From positions 1 to 34,412 of the forward strand of contig JACNFQ010000050.1 in the NCBI GenBank assembly GCA_014384545.1: DNA of 34,412 nucleotides. Direction: 5' to 3'. Position 1 is the stretch's first letter. Each line of letters opens with the position of its first letter. Shown here piece after piece: positions 18,176 through 28,083 of the stretch. Source of the DNA: a bacterium. Its GTDB lineage: Bacteria > UBP7 > UBA6624. Position numbers and translations under genes: made by a program. A model generated the notes under the pieces. The model did not search any database. It saw only the letters and a program-made list of their open reading frames with translations, and had not been told where the DNA came from.

Positions 18176-19319
18176 TTGGGAAGGGCTCTCCCTAAATGAA
18201 GTCCTAACTTTGGCACGGGATGTCCTTGAAGACCCGGACCTTCCTACTGTCGCCAAATGGCGAGAAGGAGGGGGAAAGGTTTTGGGTCATTTCCAGGTCT
18301 ATTTCCCCGAAGAGATTGCTCATGCTGCGGGGATGCTTCCTTTCAAGATGAAGGGATTCCCTGTCGCTCCCGACCATGCAGATTCTCGCTTTGGCTCCTT
18401 CCTCTGTTCCATCATCAAAACCTCTCTAGAGGTCGCTCTCTCGGGTACCTTGAAACTCGACATGTTCGTCACGCACCCCATCTGTGATGCTGCCCGAAAC
18501 CTAGGGGCAATTTTTGGTCGGAATTTCACCCACCCCTCCCCCATTCTTTACCTCCCTCAAAACCCCAACTCGTCCCACTCCGTTGTTTGGCTGACCGAAG
18601 AGTATGAACGGCTTCAAAAGATGGTGGAAGAGGTTGCCGGGAAGAAGATCTCTCAACAAGACCTAGCACACTCCATCGCTCTCTTCAACACCAACCGAGC
18701 CCTGATCCGTAAACTCTATGCATTAAAAGACGCAACCCCGTGGAAGATTGCAGCAGAGGATGCCTATGCATTGGTCGCCTTGGCTGGTTTTGTTCCCCGA
18801 GAAGAACATAACGCCCTCCTTGAGTGGGTTCTCCCCCAACTCCAAAGTAGAGACTCTCGCGAAGAGGACCGTGTTCGTATCGTCTTTGAAGGCGCATTTT
18901 GCGAGCAACCCCCTCTAGATCTTGTCCGCCTTCTGGGTCGAACGACTTACGTCGTGGATGATGATTTCCTTATCGGTCTTAGATACCTCTTGGAGGATGT
19001 ACATCCAGGAGACGACCCCCTAGAAGCACTTGCCGAAGCTTACATCAATGCCTCTTCGTACAGCCCCGTCCAGCACGACAACCGCAAGCACAAGGAGAAA
19101 CTCCTCTTGGGGAGGATTCGTAATGCCCGCGCTGGTGCTGCCGTGGTGGGCGCTGCCAAGATGTGCGAGCCGGGTCTAGAAGAGTTGGTCAACTACACCC
19201 ACGCTCTAGATGATGCTGGTATCCCCCATTTTGTGACCGAGTTTGAGGAGAACATGACGAGTTTCTCTACCCTTGAACTCCAGTTAGAGACTTTTGTAGA
19301 GAATATGCTTTTTGCCTAG
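18159..19319 (+). CDS. Benzoyl-CoA reductase / 2-hydroxyacyl-CoA dehydratase family FeS subunit (BcrC/BzdN-like)
   Basis: 386 aa; FPEEIAHAAGMLPFKMKG, FGSFLCSIIKTSLEVALSG, THPICDAARNLG, GAAKMCEPGLEE. Overlaps tetR by 17 bp. Confidence 0.85.
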   Translation: MQKILDWEGLSLNEVLTLARDVLEDPDLPTVAKWREGGGKVLGHFQVYFPEEIAHAAGMLPFKMKGFPVAPDHADSRFGSFLCSIIKTSLEVALSGTLKLDMFVTHPICDAARNLGAIFGRNFTHPSPILYLPQNPNSSHSVVWLTEEYERLQKMVEEVAGKKISQQDLAHSIALFNTNRALIRKLYALKDATPWKIAAEDAYALVALAGFVPREEHNALLEWVLPQLQSRDSREEDRVRIVFEGAFCEQPPLDLVRLLGRTTYVVDDDFLIGLRYLLEDVHPGDDPLEALAEAYINASSYSPVQHDNRKHKEKLLLGRIRNARAGAAVVGAAKMCEPGLEELVNYTHALDDAGIPHFVTEFEENMTSFSTLELQLETFVENMLFA

Positions 19320-19335
19320 GAGGAACGTAAGACTT

Positions 19336-20616
19336 ATGGATTCAATTATTGGAAGAGGAAACAAAGAAGGAGCCCAAATGTTCAGGGACTGGTTTGATGG
19401 TCTGACCCAAACCGCCAATGCGGGCAATAAGGCTGCGTATGTCTTTGTGATGGGTAGCTTTAATGAGATACTGCTCTCCTTTGACCTTCCAGTCGTCTTC
19501 CCTGAGATTCACTCCCTCCAAACAGCCGTACGACGCTCGGCACTTCCCCTCCTGCAAGAAGCAGAGGACCATGGCTATTCCCCTGATATCTGTGGGTATG
19601 TAAAGGCTGATATAGGTGTTCAACTTCGTGGTGGCGAACACCCTATGGGGAAGATTCCCAAGCCCGGAATTGCCGTTTATACGAATGCTTGCAACACTTA
19701 TATCAAGTGGGCTGAAGCCTGGGAGCGAATGCACGGATGCCCCATCTTTACTCTTGATGTCCCGGGGTCCCGAGAGGCTGACGGAATCAGTTGGCAAGGT
19801 GATTCCTCTTTTGAGAGCGACCGCAAATATGTAGAAGTCCAAATCCGCGAACTCATCACCCTCTGTGAAGAGATTACAGGGAAGAAGTTCGATATTGACC
19901 GCCTCCGAGAAACGATGAATCATGCCAATGCCATCAATAGAGGATGGGCCCGTATCCTGGAACTCAATAAGAGTCGCCCCTCCCTCTTCAATGCCCTAAC
20001 CGATGGCACCATCTACTTGGGCGTTGCGAATGTGATGCGTGGAACCAAAGAGGCAGCTGATTACTTTGACAGATTGGTAGAAGAGATGGAAACGAAAGCA
20101 GCACAGGGCATTGGAACCCTTGCCGAGGAAGAATGGCGTCTCGCTTTTGTCGGTGTTCCCTGTTACCCCATCTTTCGCCGATTCAACGAGATCTTTTCCG
20201 AATGGAAGGGTACATTCGTGACAAGCACCTACCTTTGGTTCGCTTCGGGTGGATCCAACATAGGGTTCCAATACGAGATGAAGGACCCCATAAAAAGTCT
20301 ATCTGAGGGCGTTCTCATCAGTGTAAGAGATTCAATGGACTCTATGTTTCACCAAGATCGCATTATCCCAAAGATGGTTGAGGAGTTTGATTTGGATGGC
20401 GTCGTTTATCACCCCATCAAGAGCTGCAGAACAGTAAGCACGGGTTTAGCGGATAGCAGACGTGTGCTCACCGACCAAGGTATTTCTAGCCTCTTTATAG
20501 AGAGCGACATGATGGACAAGCGCGTCGTGTCAGAGGCTCAGATGAAAAATAGGATTGATGCCTTTTTTGAAGGTTTGGCATCAAAGCGAAAACAGCTCTT
20601 GGTGGCAGGAGGTTAG
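19336..20616 (+). CDS. Benzoyl-CoA reductase / 2-hydroxyacyl-CoA dehydratase family FeS subunit (BcrB/BzdO-like)
   Basis: SD taggagga before ATG 19336; [40 protein letters not shown]. Confidence 0.85.
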   Translation: MDSIIGRGNKEGAQMFRDWFDGLTQTANAGNKAAYVFVMGSFNEILLSFDLPVVFPEIHSLQTAVRRSALPLLQEAEDHGYSPDICGYVKADIGVQLRGGEHPMGKIPKPGIAVYTNACNTYIKWAEAWERMHGCPIFTLDVPGSREADGISWQGDSSFESDRKYVEVQIRELITLCEEITGKKFDIDRLRETMNHANAINRGWARILELNKSRPSLFNALTDGTIYLGVANVMRGTKEAADYFDRLVEEMETKAAQGIGTLAEEEWRLAFVGVPCYPIFRRFNEIFSEWKGTFVTSTYLWFASGGSNIGFQYEMKDPIKSLSEGVLISVRDSMDSMFHQDRIIPKMVEEFDLDGVVYHPIKSCRTVSTGLADSRRVLTDQGISSLFIESDMMDKRVVSEAQMKNRIDAFFEGLASKRKQLLVAGG

Positions 20617-20618
20617 TC

Positions 20619-21431
20619 ATGGCTTATTCAGGTGGCGTTGATGTGGGAAGCACCCAAACGAAAGCCGTAATTCTTGACGAGGATGGTGCGATTATCGGTC
20701 GATCCCTAACGGATACAGGGGCGAATGTGATGGCTGCCGCCAAAGGTGCCTTTAGAGACGCTTTAGAGGACGCTGGTCGCATGGAACAAGAAGTGGAATG
20801 GGTCATTGGTACAGGGTATGGAAGGTATCGCGTGACTTTTGGCAACGACCAAGTCACCGAAATCTCTTGCCACGGACGAGGGGCTGTTCATCTCCATCCA
20901 GACACCCGCACCGTCTTGGATATGGGGGGTCAAGATACGAAGGCGATCAAAGTTGCTCCCAGTGGAGAGATTCTGGACTTCTGCATGAACGACAAGTGTG
21001 CTGCGGGAACGGGGCGTTTCTTAGGCGCTGCCTCTTCGGCACTTGGGATTCCCCTTCCCGACTTAGGACCCACCGCCCTCAAAGCCCGCAAAAGCGTCCG
21101 CATCAGCACGACGTGCACCGTCTTTGCCGAATCGGAAGTTCTTGCTTGGTTGGGCAAGGGGAAAAAAGTGGAAGATATCCTCTGGGGCGTTCACCAATCA
21201 ATCGCCACCCGTTCTATGGGACTCTTGAGACGCGTTGGGGTCGTTGAAGAAGTGACTTTCACTGGGGGAGTCTCCAAGAACGAGGGGATGGTAAAAGCGC
21301 TTGAAGATGCCACAGGCGTTTCTCTCAACATCAGCCCCGAAGGACACTATATGGGCGCCGTTGGGGCAGCACTTTTTGCCCTTGATCATATCTTAGCGAG
21401 CCGCATTCCCAAGGCTGTGGAGGCATCATGA
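20619..21431 (+). CDS. BadF/BadG/BcrA/BcrD-family ATPase (activator subunit 1)
   Basis: [78 protein letters not shown]. Confidence 0.92.
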   Translation: MAYSGGVDVGSTQTKAVILDEDGAIIGRSLTDTGANVMAAAKGAFRDALEDAGRMEQEVEWVIGTGYGRYRVTFGNDQVTEISCHGRGAVHLHPDTRTVLDMGGQDTKAIKVAPSGEILDFCMNDKCAAGTGRFLGAASSALGIPLPDLGPTALKARKSVRISTTCTVFAESEVLAWLGKGKKVEDILWGVHQSIATRSMGLLRRVGVVEEVTFTGGVSKNEGMVKALEDATGVSLNISPEGHYMGAVGAALFALDHILASRIPKAVEAS

Positions 21432-22240
21432 CCATTACGGCAGGTATCGATGTAGGTAGCACCTACGCAAAGGCTCTAATCTTGGACGACAGAATGAAGA
21501 TCTTGGGACAATCGATGCTCCCCACAGGATTCCTATTGGGCAAAGTCGCAAGAGATAGTTTCGAACTTGCCCTCAAAGAAGCTGGACTCGAACAGGGGGA
21601 TATCTCATACACCATCTCAACAGGGTATGGACGCCACCAAGTTGATTTCAAGGATATGGCAGTGACCGACCTAACTGCAGGGGCTAGGGGTGCCATTCAC
21701 CTCTATCCCAATACACGCACCATTCTGGATGTGGGTGGACAGACAATGAAAGCGCTCAAAGTCGACGAAAAGAAGATGATTCAAGGGTTCCGCCTGAACG
21801 ACAAGTGTGCAGCCGGCACAGGGGCATTCTTAGAGAAAACAGCACGGTATATGGGGTACGAAACAGAAGAGATTGCCCCCCTGCTCCTTACCTCTAAGAG
21901 TCCGGTTTCGATTTCGGGTGTCTGTGCCGTCTTTGCCGAATCAGAAGTCATCAACCACCTTTCTCAAGGTGCTCCCCCTTCGGAAATCATGCAAGGTTCT
22001 GTTGAATCCCTTACACAGCGTGCCCTCCAACTCATGAAACGCGTCAAGGGTGGTCCAGGCTATTCTCTTATTGGAGGGATTATGCGCTTTTCTACGATGC
22101 CCAAAGCCGTCAAAGACGCTTTAGAGGGCGAAGTGAATATCCCCGAGGGTGAAATGACCCAATACATCGCTGCTCTGGGCAGCGCACTCCTCGGTCACCT
22201 CCGATTAGAGAGACTCGCCTCAGAAGCCGCCACGGTATGA
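21428..22240 (+). CDS. BadF/BadG/BcrA/BcrD-family ATPase (activator subunit 2)
   Basis: [65 protein letters not shown] overlap with subunit 1. Confidence 0.92.
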   Translation: MTITAGIDVGSTYAKALILDDRMKILGQSMLPTGFLLGKVARDSFELALKEAGLEQGDISYTISTGYGRHQVDFKDMAVTDLTAGARGAIHLYPNTRTILDVGGQTMKALKVDEKKMIQGFRLNDKCAAGTGAFLEKTARYMGYETEEIAPLLLTSKSPVSISGVCAVFAESEVINHLSQGAPPSEIMQGSVESLTQRALQLMKRVKGGPGYSLIGGIMRFSTMPKAVKDALEGEVNIPEGEMTQYIAALGSALLGHLRLERLASEAATV

Positions 22241-22524
22241 CGGGGCTTGGCGACAGACTCCCTCTTATCCAAGGACCTGCACCACCTAAAGGCGATACCG
22301 ACCTCATCAAAGCAGGTTGGACCCGACGGTTCCAAGCCGACGAAAACAGGGCAAAGGAAGCGCGTGAACTTTACGAAAGTATGGGGCTTGAAGTCAAAAT
22401 CGTTCCGCTTGCACCCACCGAGTTTGCGAGTGCTTGTGGCACTTGCCCTCAAACAGCTGCTAAGGGGAGCTTTCTTGTCTATACCCGAAAACGAGACAGA
22501 TCAACATCCCACAACACCACCTAG
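22237..22524 (+). CDS. Small CxxC protein of unknown function, last gene of the reductase operon
   Basis: 95 aa, ATGA overlap; KAGWTRRFQADENRAKEARELYESMGLEVKIVPLAPTEFASACGTCPQTAAKGSFLVYTRK. Confidence 0.7.
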   Translation: MTGLGDRLPLIQGPAPPKGDTDLIKAGWTRRFQADENRAKEARELYESMGLEVKIVPLAPTEFASACGTCPQTAAKGSFLVYTRKRDRSTSHNTT

Positions 22525-24245
22525 CCAAGGTATCCCATTTCACGCAGTCGTGCTTTGATCGCTTCTTCCTCTTCTGCCGTATAGTCTCGCCCCTCCCTCT
22601 TTCCCTGAGTTCCTTCACGCTTCACGAGGGGTCTCTTCCCTTCCTCCCAGATGTCCATCTCACGGCTATCAATATCTTCTGGTACAGGAATCCCCAGCTG
22701 AGAGAGTATCGATAAGTAGGGGTCCGAAATAGCCGCCTCCTTTCCCTTCTTGCCCACTTTGATTCCTGGTCCTTTTGCCATCCAAATTCCTTCCATCCTA
22801 TGGAATCCGTTGTAGGGAAGAATAGCGTCACTCCAACTGGGGGTCAAATCGAAACGACGAAAGAGCGAACGGTATTTTGGAGGAATCTCATCTTCTGAAG
22901 GATCCAACACGCCTGTTTCGGCTAGGTTCCATTCCACCACCAAATCTGGCGCTTCCTCCAAAAAGGGCCCCCTATAAATCTCCTCTCTTCGGTGCACTTT
23001 CTTGACCGCTTTGATTCCATTCTTCAGACTAGCCTCCTCAAAGAGCTTGATTAGTTCCTCACGCAAGTTCTCATACTCTTCAGCCTCAACGATTCCTCGG
23101 GGCTCTCGCCCCTTAAGATTGATATGGATTTCTCCCATATTCTTGGCGTCTGTTACATAGACTCTCGTTTGCGACCAATCATAGATAGATAAGATCGTCA
23201 TCCCTTCTTTATACGCCTCTTTCTGTTTCTCGAAGAGTCGGTTCAGGAATCTCTTCAAGGGAAGGGGCAGAACCTTCTTTAGAGCCAAGAAAAGGTGGTG
23301 CTTTAGGCTAGAGAACTTCCCCAACAACGGAGCGAGCGCAATCATCTTTTCGGCCTTTGCCACGGGCACCTTCAAGCGAAGATACCCCTCTGCCTCCAAA
23401 AAGCCGACGAAGTCGGGGACTCTGTGGAAGGGTCCCATCCCATGGTCGCTCAGTATCCAAGTTGTCGTCTTTTCACCCACACACGCTGCCATGATTTCAC
23501 CCACTGCCTTGTCCACCTCTTGGTAGACCTCTCGCATCACGCCGCCAAACCGCTCCGCCTCCCTTTCGTCGTGGAGTGGATGTTCCCTGTCGTGGAATTT
23601 CCAGAAATAGTGCCCCACCTGATCGGGTGAGGGGAAAACGATAAAGAAGAGATCCAACTCGTGGTTCTCTAACAGATGGAGAGAAAGCCTCCGTTGGAAG
23701 TCCGTATAGGACAAGAGGTTTTCTCGTAGAACCCCATATCCCTCTTTCGTTTTTCTCCCCGGAGCAAACTCCATCATGCCATAGGGCTCTCCCAAGGCGT
23801 TCTCTACCTCCTTGCGTAAATCCTTCGGCGAAAAAACAGATTCATCTTCAGGGCTAGGTGCCCCCATCCCCGCAATGTAGATTCCATCCAAAACCTCGGC
23901 TGGGAAACCCATGGGGACATTCACAATCCCACATTTCAGCCCATGTTTTTCGGCTTGTCTCCAGAGAGACGGACCCGCCACATGGGTTCGGTTTGGAAAC
24001 CTCAGGTCGTAGGTTCCCCTTACGACTTGAGAGAAATCAAAGACCCCCGTCTTTCCGGGATTCTTGCCCGTTACCATACTTGCCCATGCACACGGCGTTA
24101 TCGGCTCTAAAGTGCTTATAAGAACACCTCTAGAACCTCCCTTGGCGATACGGGATAGGTGGGGGAGGCTTCCCTCATCCATCCACGGCTCCATCAAATC
24201 CCAAGTCGCACCATCCAACCCCAAGATCAAAGAGCGAACGCTCAC
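22521..24245 (-). CDS. Alkaline-phosphatase-superfamily phosphodiesterase / nucleotide pyrophosphatase-like protein
   Basis: LILGLDGATWDLMEPWMDEGSLPHL, EPITPCAWASMVTGKNPGKTGVFDF, TWILSDHGMGPF, YNGFHRMEGIWMAKGPGI. GTGA overlap with the upstream gene suggests start at 24245. Confidence 0.85.
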   Translation of the reverse strand: MSVRSLILGLDGATWDLMEPWMDEGSLPHLSRIAKGGSRGVLISTLEPITPCAWASMVTGKNPGKTGVFDFSQVVRGTYDLRFPNRTHVAGPSLWRQAEKHGLKCGIVNVPMGFPAEVLDGIYIAGMGAPSPEDESVFSPKDLRKEVENALGEPYGMMEFAPGRKTKEGYGVLRENLLSYTDFQRRLSLHLLENHELDLFFIVFPSPDQVGHYFWKFHDREHPLHDEREAERFGGVMREVYQEVDKAVGEIMAACVGEKTTTWILSDHGMGPFHRVPDFVGFLEAEGYLRLKVPVAKAEKMIALAPLLGKFSSLKHHLFLALKKVLPLPLKRFLNRLFEKQKEAYKEGMTILSIYDWSQTRVYVTDAKNMGEIHINLKGREPRGIVEAEEYENLREELIKLFEEASLKNGIKAVKKVHRREEIYRGPFLEEAPDLVVEWNLAETGVLDPSEDEIPPKYRSLFRRFDLTPSWSDAILPYNGFHRMEGIWMAKGPGIKVGKKGKEAAISDPYLSILSQLGIPVPEDIDSREMDIWEEGKRPLVKREGTQGKREGRDYTAEEEEAIKARLREMGYLG

Positions 24246-25243
24246 CCTGCACACCCCCCGCCCACCACCCTCGTTCCTTTATAGATCACAACACTCTGTC
24301 CGGGTGCCACGACTATGGGCTGGGTAAACCGAACCGTAGTTCCGTCAAACTCTTCCACCTTGTGACGCTTTCCCCGATGACGGATACGCGCTTCCAACCC
24401 CCCTCCTCTGCACCGAGAAATGAGATTAACAGAGGTTAGGGGCACTTCATTCCTTGCTCCTGCTCCATAGGGGCCAACTGTCACTGTATTCTTTTGGGCG
24501 TTCTTTCCCACAGCATAAACGGGTTGTCCCAATGCAACGCCCAATCCTCGTCGCTGACCCAAGGTGACGGTGTGTTGCCCCCTATGTTTTCCCACCACCA
24601 AACCCTCTAAGTCCAAGACTTCCCCTTCGTTCTCTTCTAGAAGAGCCGTAATACCTTGGGGGGCAAAACATAAATCTTGACTTTCTGGTGTCTCCGCAGT
24701 AGGAAGTCCTACCCGAGCTGCCTCCTGACGCACATCTCCCTTAGAGATATCCCGCCCCAAGGGAAAGAGAATCTTCTCCAAGGCAGGTTTTGGAGTAGAC
24801 CATAAGAACCAAGTCTGGTCTTTCTTAGTATTCGCCGCTTCATGGAGTTCCACTCCAGATTTGCCCTCTTCCCGTCGGGCATAATGTCCTGTCGCTAACT
24901 GCTCAACCCCCATCCTCCGAGCTTGTTCCAATAAGGCTCCAAACTTAACCACCCCATTGCAGTCGGCACAGGGACTGGGCGTCATCCCCTCTCGCAATCC
25001 CTTCAAGGCAGGCTCAATCACACCCTTCTGGAAAGCATCCGCATAATCAAGTGCAAAGAATGGAATCCCTAACTCTGTCGCTACTGCTCTAGCAGCCTCT
25101 GCGCTCCTCAAGTTGCAGCATCCACTTCCGTCGCCCTGCATCAGCTTTAGGAAAACCCCACCCACTTCGTGCCCCTCTTTGACCAATCGCCATGCAGCTA
25201 CAGAAGAGTCCACTCCTCCTGAAAGGGCGACAAGCACCCTCAC
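24242..25243 (-). CDS. mnmA: tRNA-specific 2-thiouridylase
   Basis: VRVLVALSGGVDSSVAAWRL PP-loop; PSPCADCNGVVKFG; ATGHYAR; KKDQTWFLW; SQDLCFAP. GTG start at 25243. Confidence 0.92.
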   Translation of the reverse strand: MRVLVALSGGVDSSVAAWRLVKEGHEVGGVFLKLMQGDGSGCCNLRSAEAARAVATELGIPFFALDYADAFQKGVIEPALKGLREGMTPSPCADCNGVVKFGALLEQARRMGVEQLATGHYARREEGKSGVELHEAANTKKDQTWFLWSTPKPALEKILFPLGRDISKGDVRQEAARVGLPTAETPESQDLCFAPQGITALLEENEGEVLDLEGLVVGKHRGQHTVTLGQRRGLGVALGQPVYAVGKNAQKNTVTVGPYGAGARNEVPLTSVNLISRCRGGGLEARIRHRGKRHKVEEFDGTTVRFTQPIVVAPGQSVVIYKGTRVVGGGCAG

Positions 25244-25250
25244 ACCAAAC

Positions 25251-25568
25251 CTACCCTGCGGCGTTGATCTTCTCGGTCCATTCCTCAACGAAACGGGGCG
25301 TAAAGCCACTCGTTCTATCTAAGACCTCACCATCCTTGAAAAGGATAAATGTCGGAATGCTCATCACCTGGTGTTTGGCAGCAACACCCTGGTTTTCATC
25401 CACATTCACCTTAACGACATTGGCGACACCCTCCATCTCCACTGCTAACTTATCCACAAAGGGGGCAGCCGTTCGACAAGGTCCACACCAAGGTGCCCAA
25501 AAGTCAACAAGGGTTAACCCCTTGCCGACTTCTCCATCAAAATCTTTATCTGTCAACTCTACAACCAT
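25251..25568 (-). CDS. Thioredoxin
   Basis: LVDFWAPWCGPCRTAAPFVDKLA; SD aaagggaggcg before ATG 25568. Confidence 0.93.
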   Translation of the reverse strand: MVVELTDKDFDGEVGKGLTLVDFWAPWCGPCRTAAPFVDKLAVEMEGVANVVKVNVDENQGVAAKHQVMSIPTFILFKDGEVLDRTSGFTPRFVEEWTEKINAAG

Positions 25569-25755
25569 ATACACGCCTCCCTTTGATGCCACCGAGCCGT
25601 TCCAACCCTAGGCCCTCGCACTGAGGGTAATACAGGTGGCTCTCGCTGCAACCCCTAAGGGGAGCGATGCGCCCCTAATCAAAGAATTCGAGGCGGGGCG
25701 GATTGGTCACGCACCCGGTCGCGCCCCTATTCTATCCTCCCTCTAAAATCACCCT

Positions 25756-28083
25756 GTGGATTGGAGACTCACTTCGCTCACCCTTTCAGCCCTCATACTC
25801 TGGGCAATAGCCTGGGGAAACGATGTAGGGGCTGACGCTGTCTTGGATCTCTTCCAACCAGGCGGAAGCCCCAGGATGGCTCGGGTGATTTCGGTCTCGC
25901 TTTGGGACGACAACAAGAAGGTCGCCAAACTTGACGCACAAACCGTCGTGGAAAGGGGCACGAACCAGTTTGATCTAGAGGGCATTGAAAACGCCCTTTT
26001 CTACCGCCACTACGAACCCTATGTAACCCTATCTGCTCCTGGAGCAATCTACGATGATGCCGCCGAAAGTCTCCAGTTTCGGGGACCCTTTACGGCCACC
26101 ACCACAGACGGAATCGTTGCCACAAGCGAGAGTGCCTTGTGGACCCGCCGTTCTCGAATCTTGGCGTTTCCTCGTCCTGTTTCGATTGCTACTGATGATG
26201 TCCTCATAGAAGGAACCCGCATCCTCTTTGATACGGAGGACGACCGCGTCGTTATGACCGGCCCCTGGCACATCCTCTTACGCGCGGGAACGAATCGTCC
26301 CAGTCTATCAGGTGGGGGGGCGATTTATAACACCCAAGAAAAAGTCCTGCTCGTTAGAGAGGTCGTTGAGTTGGGTGAAGTTTGGGACCCCGCCATAGCT
26401 ACCGCAAAACGAGAACCCCTCTTTCGCGCCCTAGGCCCCATGGCTCCCCCAGGGAGACCCCATCTCCGCTCGCGAGATTGGGACTTGGGAGCGACCCTCT
26501 TTACCGTAGATGTGCTTTCTGGAGGTGCGAGGATGACGGGGGGGATGGACATTGGACTCGGAGGGCAAGACGACAGGGAGAGTCTGACTGCTCCTCGGGG
26601 TGAGTTTTGGTGGGAAGCAGGATACGCTGACTTAGAAGGTCCCGTTGTTTGGGACAAAGGGGTTCGACACGCCGAAGGAGACCGAGCTTTCTTGGACCGA
26701 GACAAAGATGAAGTCCGGCTTGAGGGCAATGTCACACTTTTTCCTGGAGAAGGGGTTCTTGAAAACGAAGGAGAACCCTACCTTTCTGCAGGAAAGACCG
26801 AAATAGAGAGCGACCCCGAAATCTTTCGAGCTTCAGAGGGTTTTATCTGGGAGGAGGGGATGACCCTTGTAGCAGGCGACTCTGTCGTTTGGTTCCCTGA
26901 AGAGAATCGTCTCGTTCTCGAAGGAGGAATCACCTATCTAAGTAGAGAAACAACCCTTGAAACAGATGCCCTCCGTCTTTCCAGAGAAAGTGCCCGCTTT
27001 GCTGGAGAGGGTCGTTTCTCTCAAGGGGACCTTGTCGCTCAGGGGCAAGATGGGGTCTTGAACAGAAATACAGATGCTTTGACCTTACGGAATGCTACGG
27101 GAAGTTTGGATGGGAATCCTTTTGAGGCGACATTCCTAGAGAGACTGGGCGAAAAAGAATGGTCTTTCGTGGGAGGTTCAATCTCACCTTCAGAGAACTT
27201 GACCCTTGACGGAGACCTACAGATTGAAGAAAGCAGCTCTACAGGAACAGTTGTTAGGGGAGGTCTTTCTATTGGAGAGGTGCGGGTGTCTAGTGATTCT
27301 CTCTCCTTTGGATGGAACCCTGCCACAGCACTCTGTTCGCAATCCTGCGGGTTGGACAGCCCCCAATGGGTGGGAGAAACCGATTGGGTAGAAGCGAGTG
27401 AGGGAGCTTCGTTTTCTACGGCTCCTATCTCCTTGTCTCGAAGGGGTGACTGGCTGGGTGTGGGGGGTGTTTCTCTCTCAAGTAGGGGCGTCCTTGCTGA
27501 AGAGGGGAACTGGGTTTTGGAACAACCCGTTCTTTCCCATCCTGATTGGACGGTTTCAGGAGAGAAAGGGAGAATGCCTGAAGAGGGAGATTCTTTGACC
27601 ATCTTGGGACAAGTTCGCATCGAAGATAATGTGGGAAAGAGAACAGTCCGCGGAGAACGGTGGCTTTGGGAAAACACCACAGAGTCCATCACCGTTGAGG
27701 GCAATCCCACTATTGAAGGAGAAAAGACGATGATTCGCTGCCATCGTCTCCTCTACAAGGATGATTTATGGCATGGAGAGGGACCCATTGACTGGATCCA
27801 CCAGAACGAAATCCGGTCTACTTCGCTCCAAGCGGACCAGTTGACAGAAGAGAAAGGAGGATACCTCTTAGAAGGAAATGTAGAGATGGTAAGAGGGGAT
27901 GTCACCGTTCAGGCAGGATTGGCGCGCCTAAGGACCTCCGCCGAAACTATAATCTTCCAGTGGGATGTTGTGGTCTTGCTCAAGGATGGAACGAAGCTCT
28001 CTGGCGAACGCTTTCTTTTCGATTTAGATGAAGGGAAAGGTGTACTAGATGGTGGGGCAAGCGGCGTGGTCGTAGTGGACTAA
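25756..28083 (+). CDS. Large LptC/LptA (OstA-like) protein, probable LPS-transport-type beta-jellyroll
   Basis: GTG start; single N-terminal hydrophobic helix, then repeated OstA-like strands (AKLDAQTVVERGTNQFDLEGIENALFY; GIVATSESALWTRRSRILAFPRPVSIATDDVLIEGTRILFDTEDDRVVMTG; EVRLEGNVTLFPGEGVLENEGE; YLLEGNVEMVRGDVTVQAGLARL). Confidence 0.65.
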   Translation: MDWRLTSLTLSALILWAIAWGNDVGADAVLDLFQPGGSPRMARVISVSLWDDNKKVAKLDAQTVVERGTNQFDLEGIENALFYRHYEPYVTLSAPGAIYDDAAESLQFRGPFTATTTDGIVATSESALWTRRSRILAFPRPVSIATDDVLIEGTRILFDTEDDRVVMTGPWHILLRAGTNRPSLSGGGAIYNTQEKVLLVREVVELGEVWDPAIATAKREPLFRALGPMAPPGRPHLRSRDWDLGATLFTVDVLSGGARMTGGMDIGLGGQDDRESLTAPRGEFWWEAGYADLEGPVVWDKGVRHAEGDRAFLDRDKDEVRLEGNVTLFPGEGVLENEGEPYLSAGKTEIESDPEIFRASEGFIWEEGMTLVAGDSVVWFPEENRLVLEGGITYLSRETTLETDALRLSRESARFAGEGRFSQGDLVAQGQDGVLNRNTDALTLRNATGSLDGNPFEATFLERLGEKEWSFVGGSISPSENLTLDGDLQIEESSSTGTVVRGGLSIGEVRVSSDSLSFGWNPATALCSQSCGLDSPQWVGETDWVEASEGASFSTAPISLSRRGDWLGVGGVSLSSRGVLAEEGNWVLEQPVLSHPDWTVSGEKGRMPEEGDSLTILGQVRIEDNVGKRTVRGERWLWENTTESITVEGNPTIEGEKTMIRCHRLLYKDDLWHGEGPIDWIHQNEIRSTSLQADQLTEEKGGYLLEGNVEMVRGDVTVQAGLARLRTSAETIIFQWDVVVLLKDGTKLSGERFLFDLDEGKGVLDGGASGVVVVD

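Noticed and set aside
25652-25727. GC-rich palindromic spacer (cccctaagggg; ggggcg...cgcccc) upstream of the LptC/OstA-like gene as a riboswitch or attenuator
   Set aside because: Stems are only 4-6 bp, with no U-tract or recognised motif, and the predicted promoter lies downstream of it.
27039-27710. 223-aa minus-strand ORF inside the LptC/OstA-like gene
   Set aside because: Antisense shadow ORF, Ser/Pro-rich, no recognisable domain or start signal.
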